Origin: Isoalcanivorax pacificus W11-5
GTDB taxonomy: Bacteria > Pseudomonadota > Gammaproteobacteria > Pseudomonadales > Alcanivoracaceae
Direction: 5' to 3'
NCBI RefSeq assembly: GCF_000299335.2
Contig: NZ_CP004387.1
Coordinates: forward strand, 1,612,001-1,676,000
Length of the DNA stretch: 64,000 bases
The translations under genes were made by a program, and so were the position numbers. The notes beneath the pieces were generated by a model that did no database searches, was not told where the DNA came from, and worked only from the letters and a program-made list of their open reading frames with translations. Positions 17,109-24,264 of the stretch are shown here, piece by piece. How positions within the stretch are numbered: position 1 is the stretch's first letter; each line of letters opens with the position of its first letter.

Positions 17109-19574
17109 TTAAGCTGCCTCGCCTTCGTCGTCCGCCGGTGCCTGTGATTGCCGGAAGAATTCCGGTTCAAAGGCATCGGTCAGCAGGCAGTCGTAGCGCA
17201 TCGCGTCGTACGCCAGCAGTGCCTGGACGTCGCTGTCGCGGATGATGCCCTGGGCGGCGGCGGAACCGAGCTGCTCGGTCATGCTGCGGCCTTCCAGCTT
17301 GCCGCGGCTGTGTGCCTTGAGATAGGCCTGCCAGGCGTCGTCCACTTCCAGCAGTTTGCGGTAGGTGGTTTCCAGCCGGCCGAGCGCGTCTTTCGGGTCG
17401 GTGCTGATATAGGTGAAGCTGCCGAGCGTCTCGCGCACCGAGGTGGGCTCCATGATCAGGTCGCCCAGCTCGCGGATCAGTTCGTCGTCGGGCGCATGGA
17501 TCACGCGGCCGATCGGGAAGGCGACCCATTTCACCAGCCAGGCCGGCACTCGTGCAGGGAAGTTGCGGTAGAACTCGTACAGTGCTTCCTGGGCCAGATG
17601 GAAGGCGCGGGTCAGTGCGTATTCCGCGTGGGCATCGTTGGCGCGGTCGCTGGGTTGTGCGGCGTGGAATTTCAGAATCGCGGAAGCCATCAGCAACTGG
17701 CTGTGGGCGTCGCCCAGGCGTGCGGACAACAGTTCGCGACGCTTGAGGTCGCCGCCCAGGATCGCCAGCGCGGTATCCGCCGTCACCGACAGGATGGTGC
17801 TGAAGCGATTCAGCAACTGGAACCAGCGGCGGCTGAAATCGTCGGCGTTGTCAGGCACGTCGGAAAAGCGTGCGCCGGTCAGGCCCTGCACCAGCATGCG
17901 CGCCACCCGGCTCAGTGTGTAGCCGGCGTGCCGGAAGAACAGCGGATCGAAATCCTGCAGCCCCTGTGCGCTGTCCTCGGCGGTCAGCGTTTGCAGTTCT
18001 TCGTACAGGTACGGGTGGCAGCGCATGGAACCCTGGCCGAAGATCATCAGCGAGCGGGTCAGGATGTTCGCACCTTCCACCGTGATGGCGATCGGGATCG
18101 ACTGATACGGCAGCGCCATGAAATTACGCGGCCCAAGCTGGATGGCGCGGCCACCGCCGATATCCATGCCGTGGTTGATCAGCACGCGCATCATTTCCGT
18201 GGCGTGATACTTCGCCATCGACGTCATGACCGAGGGAATGCCATCTTCCAGGCCCTTGGTGACGAAATGGCGCTGGGCTTCCAGTGTGTAGGCCAGCGCG
18301 GCGATTTCCGCCGAGGCTTCCTGCACGCCCTCGAACTTGCCCACTTCCACATTGAACTGGCGGCGAATGCGCGAAAAGGCGCCGACACTGCGGTATCCGA
18401 CTTCACCGCTGGCGGTGGCCAGGGCCGGCAGCGAGATGCCACGGCCGGCACCCAGGCATTCGATCAGCATGCGCCAGCCTTTGCCGGCCATGTCCGGGCC
18501 GCCGATAATCCAGTCCACCGGGATAAACACGTCCTTGCCGGTGACCGGGCCGTTCATGAACGGGGCGCCCGGGTAGTGGCGGCGACCGGTTTCCACACCG
18601 GGATGGCTGGCAGGGATCAGGGCGCAGGTAATGCCGTAGTCTGTTTTCGACGGGTCACCGAGCAGGCCGTCCGGGTCTTCCAGCTTGAACGCCAGGCCCA
18701 CCACGGTGGCGACCGGCGCCAGCGTGATCCAGCGCTTGGAAAAATTCAGTCGCAGCCCGATCACTTCCTTGCCGTCGTGTTCGCCCTTGCAGACCACGCC
18801 GATATCCGGAATGGCACCGGCGTCGGAGCCGGCTTCCGGCCCGGTCAGGCCGAAGCAGGGCAGTTCCTTCCCGGCGGCCAGCCCCGGCAGCCAGTGCTGT
18901 TTCTGTTCATCGGTGCCGTACTTCATCAGCAGCTCGCCCGGGCCGAGCGAATTCGGCACCATGGCGGTCACAGCGGCGGTCAGCGAGCGCGAGGCGATCT
19001 TGCTCATCACGCGGCTCTGCGCATACGGGCTGAACTCACGCCCGCCATATTCGCGTGGAATGATCAGGCCAAAAAAGCCCTTGTCGCGCAGGAACTGCCA
19101 CACCGGTTGCGGCAGATCTTTCAGCTCGTGGTGAATGCGCCACTCATCGAGCATGCTGCACAGTTCTTCCACCTCGTTGTCGATAAAGGACTGCTCGTCG
19201 CGGGTCAGCGTCGGCAGCGAAATGCCGCTGTACATCTGCCAGTCCGGCTTGCCGCAGAACAGTTCTTTTTCCCACCAGGTGGAACCGGCCTCCAGCGCTT
19301 CACGCTCGGTGTCGCTGATGCTGGGCATGGTCTTGCTCAGCAGCCCGTATACCGGCTTGCTGATCAGGTTCATGCGCAGTGCGGGTACGTTCAGTACCGC
19401 CAGCACGATCACCAGGGGAATCAGCAACAAGGGGTGCCATAAAGCGGGAGCGATGATCCCGAGGGCCAGCCAGGCGCCAGCAAACAGTGCGGAGCCGGTG
19501 CGCAGCGAAACCTCGAAATAGAACAGGGCGCACAGCACCGCAAGCAGGATCAGGGCAGTAACGAACAAAGTCAT
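17109..19574 (-). CDS. fadE: acyl-CoA dehydrogenase FadE
   Basis: This 821-residue protein is the long bacterial FadE form (E. coli 814), which does the first oxidation of fatty-acid beta-oxidation. Two N-terminal hydrophobic helices (about 1-60) suggest membrane attachment. The acyl-CoA dehydrogenase core follows: CFGLTGPEAGSDAGAIPD (about 245), FSKRWITLAPVA, GRGISLPALATASG and GGGRAIQLGPRNF, and then the FadE-specific C-terminal domain with DDELIRELGDLIM. It precedes the two-component genes and is divergent from cnoX. I see no definite FadR/PsrA box in the 163-base divergent gap. Confidence 0.95.
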   Translation of the reverse strand: MTLFVTALILLAVLCALFYFEVSLRTGSALFAGAWLALGIIAPALWHPLLLIPLVIVLAVLNVPALRMNLISKPVYGLLSKTMPSISDTEREALEAGSTWWEKELFCGKPDWQMYSGISLPTLTRDEQSFIDNEVEELCSMLDEWRIHHELKDLPQPVWQFLRDKGFFGLIIPREYGGREFSPYAQSRVMSKIASRSLTAAVTAMVPNSLGPGELLMKYGTDEQKQHWLPGLAAGKELPCFGLTGPEAGSDAGAIPDIGVVCKGEHDGKEVIGLRLNFSKRWITLAPVATVVGLAFKLEDPDGLLGDPSKTDYGITCALIPASHPGVETGRRHYPGAPFMNGPVTGKDVFIPVDWIIGGPDMAGKGWRMLIECLGAGRGISLPALATASGEVGYRSVGAFSRIRRQFNVEVGKFEGVQEASAEIAALAYTLEAQRHFVTKGLEDGIPSVMTSMAKYHATEMMRVLINHGMDIGGGRAIQLGPRNFMALPYQSIPIAITVEGANILTRSLMIFGQGSMRCHPYLYEELQTLTAEDSAQGLQDFDPLFFRHAGYTLSRVARMLVQGLTGARFSDVPDNADDFSRRWFQLLNRFSTILSVTADTALAILGGDLKRRELLSARLGDAHSQLLMASAILKFHAAQPSDRANDAHAEYALTRAFHLAQEALYEFYRNFPARVPAWLVKWVAFPIGRVIHAPDDELIRELGDLIMEPTSVRETLGSFTYISTDPKDALGRLETTYRKLLEVDDAWQAYLKAHSRGKLEGRSMTEQLGSAAAQGIIRDSDVQALLAYDAMRYDCLLTDAFEPEFFRQSQAPADDEGEAA

Positions 19575-19737
19575 AACCAGCTCCTGTCATCGGAAGGATG
19601 CCACGATGGTAGACCAGTGCCGGCCGGAATGGGTGAAAAAGGCGTAAAACCGGCGCTGAATTGTTCGACTTCCTGGTCATGCTTCCGCTGCTGAGAATGA
19701 CGTACAATCGCGCCAGTGCGAACAACGAGGGCCTGAC

Positions 19738-20622
19738 GTGCAAGCTGAACAGTTCATTATCGATGTCACCGAACACAACCTGACCGAAGTGCTGGAAGCC
19801 TCCCGGCGCATGCCCGTGATCGTCGACTTCTGGGCCGACTGGTGTCAGCCGTGCCAGCAAATGGCGCCGGTGCTGGAGAAGATCGTCCGCGAGCAGGCCG
19901 GCCGTGTGTTGCTGGCGAAGGTCAATGCGGACCAGCAGCAGGTCATTGCCGGGCAGTTCGGCGTGCGCAGCCTGCCGACGCTGAAGCTGGTGTACCAGGG
20001 ACAACTGGTGGCCGAGCTCAGCGGCCTGCAAACCGAGGCCGCGCTGCGGCAATGGCTGGCGCCGGTGCTGGGCAACCCGGAGGAAGACGAGGCCGCGCAG
20101 GAAGAAGCCTTTCTGGAGCAGGTGCGCGGCGCCATCGCAGCGGGCCACGGCGAACAGGCGGAAGCCGTGCTGCGGCAGACACTGGCGCAGGAACCGGATC
20201 GCCATTCCCTGCGTGCGCTGCTGGTGGAATATCTGCTGGGCGACGGTCGGGTTCAGGACGCGCAATCGGTGCTGGCCGAAGTGGCGGAGGATGTCGACAC
20301 CCTGCGCCCCTTCCGTGCGCGCTTTGCACTGCTGGAAGAATTTGCCGAGGCTCCGGTGCCACTGAGCGAACTGGCACGCCAGATCGACCAGCCCGAGAGC
20401 CCGGAAAAACAGGCGGCTGCGTTGTACACCTACGGCTTGCAGGCCGCCGCCGCAGGGCAGTTTCGGGACGGGCTGGAAGCCTTGTTGCGGCTGTTGCGTG
20501 ATCACCCCGGCTACCGCGAGGGTGTGGCCCGCGCGGCCCTGCTGAAAGTGTTCGACTGCCTGCCGAAAGGCGATCCGCTGGCCAGCGAGTACCGCCGCAA
20601 GATGTTCAATTATCTCTACTGA
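19738..20622 (+). CDS. cnoX: thioredoxin-TPR co-chaperone CnoX (YbbN)
   Basis: This 294-residue cytoplasmic protein has an N-terminal thioredoxin domain (about 5-110) and a C-terminal TPR-like domain (about 115-294) ending YRRKMFNYLY, as in YbbN. CnoX protects proteins from oxidation and hands them to GroEL or DnaK. The active-site motif here is a complete WCQPC (Cys36, Cys39); E. coli CnoX lacks the first Cys, so this one could also be redox active. It starts at GTG, with AACGAGGG upstream. Confidence 0.9.
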   Translation: MQAEQFIIDVTEHNLTEVLEASRRMPVIVDFWADWCQPCQQMAPVLEKIVREQAGRVLLAKVNADQQQVIAGQFGVRSLPTLKLVYQGQLVAELSGLQTEAALRQWLAPVLGNPEEDEAAQEEAFLEQVRGAIAAGHGEQAEAVLRQTLAQEPDRHSLRALLVEYLLGDGRVQDAQSVLAEVAEDVDTLRPFRARFALLEEFAEAPVPLSELARQIDQPESPEKQAAALYTYGLQAAAAGQFRDGLEALLRLLRDHPGYREGVARAALLKVFDCLPKGDPLASEYRRKMFNYLY

Positions 20623-20702
20623 ACGGGGTGACCGGAGGCGCAGCGCGACTGGCCTGTCCGGCTATTGCCTGCCGCGCTGGCCTTCTATAAGGTACGGAGA
20701 CT

Positions 20703-20720
20703 TTCGAACGCTCGTTTGAA
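20703..20720. promoter_or_regulatory. PsrA-like palindrome upstream of the SCP-2 gene
   Basis: TTCGAACG (20703-20710), two bases, CGTTTGAA (20713-20720): a near-perfect palindrome close to the Pseudomonas PsrA site (C/G-AAAC, spacer, GTTT-G/C) with one mismatch in the left arm. A TATAAG box (20686-20691) lies just before it, which would suit a repressor blocking transcription of a lipid-binding protein gene. Confidence 0.4.
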
Positions 20721-20774
20721 TGCCATGCCGGATGGATCACCCATTGGGCCTATAAAACACCAAGGAGAAGAGAG

Positions 20775-21161
20775 ATGAGCAGCGAATTTCTGTCTGACGA
20801 GTGGTTTGCCAAGGTTCAAGAGCTGCGTGCGCAGGCCGGCGACATCGAAGCCCCGGCGGCACTGGCCGACCTAGTGATCAATATTACGGTCAACACCGGC
20901 GACGGTGAAAAGCAGATGGCACTGGTGGGTGGCATGATCGAGCAGGGCCACCGCGACGGCGCGCCGACCACCCTGATCCTGCCGGCTGACCTGGCCAAGC
21001 GCATCTTCATCGAAGGCGACCAGTCTGCAGGCATGCAGGGCTTCATGAGCGGCCAGATCCGCATCGAAGGCGACATGAGCAAGCTGATGGCGCTGCAAAC
21101 CGCCCAGCCGACGGCTGCCCAGAAAGACCTGATGAAGCAGATCCACGCGATCACCGCCTGA
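20775..21161 (+). CDS. SCP-2 sterol/lipid-carrier domain protein
   Basis: A 128-residue single-domain SCP-2 protein. Signature parts are LVINITVNTGDGEKQMALVG-type beta strands, TTLILPADLAKRIF, and the C-terminal QGFMSGQIRIEGDMSKLMAL that closes the hydrophobic tunnel. Such proteins bind acyl-CoA or other hydrophobic ligands and often accompany beta-oxidation genes. A strong SD (AAGGAGAAGAG) precedes ATG. It is a single-gene unit with its own terminator and a PsrA-like site upstream. Confidence 0.88.
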   Translation: MSSEFLSDEWFAKVQELRAQAGDIEAPAALADLVINITVNTGDGEKQMALVGGMIEQGHRDGAPTTLILPADLAKRIFIEGDQSAGMQGFMSGQIRIEGDMSKLMALQTAQPTAAQKDLMKQIHAITA

Positions 21162-21205
21162 TCGGCGCGCGTGACAGACGCCAGACCCTCCGGGACTGGC
21201 GATGC

Positions 21206-21231
21206 AAAAGGCCCCTTTACGGGGCTTTTTT
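21206..21231. terminator. bidirectional rho-independent terminator
   Basis: GCCCC (21211-21215) pairs with GGGGC (21221-21225), with AAAAG before and TTTTTT after, so it can work from both sides. It lies between the SCP-2 gene and the convergent GlxA-type regulator, overlapping the last codons of the latter. Confidence 0.8.
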
Positions 21232-22194
21232 GTTGCCTGCACGAAAATGACTCGGGGTGGCGCCAGTGGCCTTGCGCACCAGCCGTCGCAGCGCGGTGGC
21301 GTCGTGATAACCGACCTGCGCGGCAATCTGCTCGATGCTCAGGCGGCTGGATTCCAGTAACCGCCGTGCACGGTTCAGGCGCACGCTCTGCACCAGCGCC
21401 AGCACGCCCTGACCGGTCGCCGCGCGCACATGCCGTGACAGCGTGCGGCTGGACATGGCCTGTTCTGCGGCCAGCGTGGCCACGTCCGGTGGCTGCGGCA
21501 GTGACGCCTCAATGCGTCGGGTCAGTTGCCTGATCAGTTCATTCCCCTGCGCCAGCATCGACGGCACCACGAACGGTGATTGCGCCTCTCGCGCATCGAG
21601 CAACAGCAGCCGTGCCACGCGTTCCGCCAGTGCCGTGCCAAAGCGGCTGCGCAACAGATGCAGCATCATGTCCGATTGCGCCAGCGCGGCGCCAGCGGTG
21701 CACAGCGGGCCGTCCACGCACACCATCTGTTCTGCGGCGACCTCACACGCCGGCGCCTGCTGTCGCAGGTGGCCGGCCAGCCACCAGGAGGTGGTGGCAC
21801 GCCGGCCTGTGAGCAGGCCGGTGTGCTGCAACAGGAAAACCGCCGAGCAGGAGGCCGCCACCGCGCCGCCGCGTGCGGCATGGCGGCGCAGGGCCTCACT
21901 GGCGCGCCGGGCATCGTCCTGTTGCAGGCGCACGGTGAGCGCTTGCGGCTGGTCCACGCCCAGGCCGGGAATGATCCAGGTGCTGCGGTCCGCGCGGGCG
22001 GGCAGGGTGCGTGTGGCCAGTTGCAGGCCGCTGCTGAGCGGCACGGTGCCGGCGGTGGGCGAGACCACGCGCCAGCGCGGCTGCGGCGTATTGAGATGCG
22101 GGGCGATGGCGGCGGCGGCCTGAAGCATGTCCAGCGTCACGGCCACGCTGCTGGCATAGGCGCCGGGCAGTACCAGCACGGTAAAATCGGTCAT
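21217..22194 (-). CDS. GlxA-family (DJ-1/PfpI plus AraC) transcriptional regulator
   Basis: A 325-residue regulator. The N-terminal DJ-1/PfpI-like amidotransferase fold (about 1-190) has the nucleophile-elbow segment GGAVAASCSAVFLLQHTG with its Cys present. The C-terminal AraC domain carries two helix-turn-helices, LAAEQAMSSRTLSRHVRAAT and IEQIAAQVGYHDATALRRL, and ends in PSHFR. Such regulators sense small molecules and activate catabolic genes. It is divergent from the dienelactone-hydrolase gene (97-base gap), so that gene is the obvious candidate target; this is inference. Confidence 0.9.
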   Translation of the reverse strand: MTDFTVLVLPGAYASSVAVTLDMLQAAAAIAPHLNTPQPRWRVVSPTAGTVPLSSGLQLATRTLPARADRSTWIIPGLGVDQPQALTVRLQQDDARRASEALRRHAARGGAVAASCSAVFLLQHTGLLTGRRATTSWWLAGHLRQQAPACEVAAEQMVCVDGPLCTAGAALAQSDMMLHLLRSRFGTALAERVARLLLLDAREAQSPFVVPSMLAQGNELIRQLTRRIEASLPQPPDVATLAAEQAMSSRTLSRHVRAATGQGVLALVQSVRLNRARRLLESSRLSIEQIAAQVGYHDATALRRLVRKATGATPSHFRAGNKKAP

Positions 22195-22291
22195 GTCTGA
22201 AAACGCCTGAAAGATGTCATAACGGACGCTGGCAGGCTAACCCCGTGGCGGCTGCAATACCAGTCACCGACCAACAGGGGAACACACTGCC

Positions 22292-23113
22292 ATGCCGCAC
22301 ACTGCACGCCATCAAGACGATCCACTGACTGATTTCACACCGCGCCGGGTCACCCTCAACGAGGCCACCAAGGTGGTTCATGTGGCCGGCACCGGGCCGG
22401 CGGTCATCGTGATGACGGAAATGCCCGGCATCAGCCCGGAGGTGGCGCGCTTCAGCCGCTGGGTGCGTGATGCCGGGTTTACCGTCTACATGCCGTCGCT
22501 GTTTGGTCGGGACGGCGCCGTGCCGGACGCGGAGGAGGGCAAGGCAGTGTTCCAGCGCGCCTGTGTCAGCGCCGAGTTCCACGCCTTCGCCATGAACCGT
22601 TCCAGCCCGGTGACGCAATGGCTGCGGGCGCTGGCCCGGCAGGCCCACGCAGAATGTGGCGGGCCGGGCGTGGGGGCCATCGGCATGTGTTTCACCGGCA
22701 ATTTCGCCCTCAGCATGATGCTGGAGCAGGCGGTGCTGGCGCCGGTACTGTCGCAGCCGACCCTGCCGCTGGATGACCCCGCCGGGCTGGAGATCGCGCC
22801 GGAGGAACTGGCCGCCGTGCGCGAGCGGCTGGAGCAGGAAGACCTGACCGTGATGGCCTATCGCTTCGAGGGCGACCGCTTCTGCCGTGCGCAACGCTTC
22901 GCGGCCTACCGGCAGGCACTGGGCGAGCGCTTTATCGCGCGCGTGCTGCCGGATGATGCAGCCCGGCGTGAGGGGCTGTCGCCATTTTTTGAACAGGTGG
23001 TGGCCAGCCCGCACAGTGTGGTGACCGCGCACCTGATCGATGAAGCCGGCCAGCCGACCCGGGCGGCGCGCGACGAGATTCTGGCGTTCTTCCGCCAGCG
23101 CCTGGCGTGCTGA
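22292..23113 (+). CDS. dienelactone hydrolase family protein
   Basis: A 273-residue alpha/beta hydrolase. The nucleophile is Cys133 in GAIGMCFTGNFALS, with a likely Asp195 (FEGDRF) and His241 (SPHSVV), and Glu43 in MTEMPGIS takes the place of the Glu of dienelactone hydrolases. The Cys-His-Asp triad is typical of enzymes that open lactone rings in chloro-aromatic breakdown, but many family members have other or unknown substrates. It is divergent from the GlxA-type regulator and is followed after 81 bases by a YbaN-like gene. Confidence 0.88.
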   Translation: MPHTARHQDDPLTDFTPRRVTLNEATKVVHVAGTGPAVIVMTEMPGISPEVARFSRWVRDAGFTVYMPSLFGRDGAVPDAEEGKAVFQRACVSAEFHAFAMNRSSPVTQWLRALARQAHAECGGPGVGAIGMCFTGNFALSMMLEQAVLAPVLSQPTLPLDDPAGLEIAPEELAAVRERLEQEDLTVMAYRFEGDRFCRAQRFAAYRQALGERFIARVLPDDAARREGLSPFFEQVVASPHSVVTAHLIDEAGQPTRAARDEILAFFRQRLAC

Positions 23114-23194
23114 GCTGTCTGCCGCCCGGTTGGCCGGGGCTGTTACACTGGCGTGCAGGAAGGCCACCCGGTGGTGGCCGGGAGAAGCGCGCTG

Positions 23195-23572
23195 ATGCTG
23201 ATTCGTGTCTGCTGGCGAATACTGGCCCTGATGTTCGTGGGCCTGGGGCTGATCGGCGTGGTGGTGCCCGGTATGCCGACCACGGTGTTCATGCTGCTCG
23301 GTGCCTGGGCCGCTGCACGCGGCTGGCCGGCGCTGCATGACTGGCTGCTGGCCCACCCGCGCTTCGGCCCGCCGATTCGGGACTGGCGGGAGCATGGTGT
23401 GGTGCCGCGCCGGGCCAAGTGGCTGGCGCTGCTGATGATGACCGCCAGCGTGCTGTTGCTGGCGCTGTCTGCGGCGCCGCTCTGGGTGAAATGGGGCGTG
23501 CCGCCGGTGATGGCGGTGGTGCTGGTCTGGCTCTGGTCGCGGCCGGAGGCGCCGATCGGCCTGCGCGGGTAA
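23195..23572 (+). CDS. YbaN/DUF454 family inner-membrane protein
   Basis: This 125-residue protein has about four transmembrane segments. The DUF454 hallmarks are visible: LGLIGVVVPGMPTTVFML near the N-terminus, then the short basic loop WLLAHPRFGPPIRDWREHG and VPRRAKWLAL. The function of the family is unknown. Start ATG 23195 was chosen because GGGAGAAG precedes it and the first helix then begins directly; an ATG at 23153 would add a polar extension. Confidence 0.8.
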   Translation: MLIRVCWRILALMFVGLGLIGVVVPGMPTTVFMLLGAWAAARGWPALHDWLLAHPRFGPPIRDWREHGVVPRRAKWLALLMMTASVLLLALSAAPLWVKWGVPPVMAVVLVWLWSRPEAPIGLRG

Positions 23573-23887
23573 CCGGGCAGCCACGCCGGGTGGCGGGCTG
23601 GCGCAGTCCCGGATGACATCATTCTGTCCCTGCGAGGGAAAATCATGTTATTGTGATATCGCTCTGGCCCCGCCTGTGGGTCGGTCCCGATGCCGCTGTG
23701 CATCCTGACCGCGGTCGGTGATGCGGTATTGAGAACACAGTCTTTTCATGGTTTGTCTCTATGGTTTGTTAAGAAGGCTCCTGACCAGGGGCCTTTTTTT
23801 TGTCTGTTTTTTCTCTGCACTGCATTGCCGGTCAGGCCGGCGCTTCGGCATGCTTGCCGTGTCTGTTACCCGGGAAAGGAGCACGTG
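23573..23887. other. 315-base gap before the SMR gene
   Basis: Besides the terminator at 23774-23801 I find no open frame with a ribosome-binding site and no match to the known guanidine riboswitch motifs that often precede SMR genes. A Gly/Cys-rich GC stretch (GCCGGTCAGGCCGGC, near 23827-23841) can fold into a small hairpin after the terminator. Confidence 0.5.
23774..23801 (+). terminator. rho-independent terminator upstream of the SMR gene
   Basis: AAGGCTCCT (23774-23783 region) pairs with AGGGGCCTT around a short loop and is followed by eight T residues. It may end the ybaN-like transcript, or act as an attenuator in the SMR leader if a promoter lies upstream of it. Confidence 0.75.
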
Positions 23888-24220
23888 ATGACGGCCTATG
23901 CGTTGCTTGGCCTGGCGATTGTCGCCGAGGTGATTGGCACCAGTGCGCTGAAAGCATCGGCCGGCTTTTCGCGGCTCGGGCCGAGCCTGCTGGTGGTGTG
24001 TGGTTACGGCGTGGCGTTTTATTGTCTGTCGCTGGTGATGCGCAGTATCCCGGTCGGCATCGCCTATGCAATCTGGTCGGGCGTGGGTATCGTACTGATC
24101 GTTGCGGTCAGCGCGGTGATGTTCCGGCAGATCCCGGACTGGCCGGCACTGCTGGGCATTGGCCTGATCATGGCCGGGGTGCTGGTGATCAATCTGTATT
24201 CGAACATGGCGGCGCACTGA
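23888..24220 (+). CDS. small multidrug resistance (SMR) transporter, EmrE/QacE type
   Basis: A 110-residue four-helix membrane protein that works as a dimer, exchanging protons for cationic drugs or guanidinium-like compounds. The essential Glu in helix 1 is present (AIVAEVIGTSALKAS, residue about 13), as is the family motif PVGIAYAIWSGVGIVLI (about 55-70). The start is ATG 23888, with AAAGGAG eight bases upstream. The KASAGFSRL segment after helix 1 looks more like the EmrE subgroup than the Gdx (SugE) subgroup. Confidence 0.92.
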   Translation: MTAYALLGLAIVAEVIGTSALKASAGFSRLGPSLLVVCGYGVAFYCLSLVMRSIPVGIAYAIWSGVGIVLIVAVSAVMFRQIPDWPALLGIGLIMAGVLVINLYSNMAAH

Positions 24221-24264
24221 CGCGCCGGCCTGCAGGTTTCATTTCGACAACAAGGGAGTCAGGC

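Noticed and set aside
17148..19442. 764-codon open frame antisense to fadE
   Set aside because: Same cause; no ribosome-binding site, no family, low-complexity composition.
19575..19737. FadR-like box (GACCAG) between fadE and cnoX
   Set aside because: Only a half-site is seen, without a matching second arm.
23573..23887. Guanidine riboswitch before the SMR gene
   Set aside because: The conserved ykkC/mini-ykkC sequence blocks are not present.
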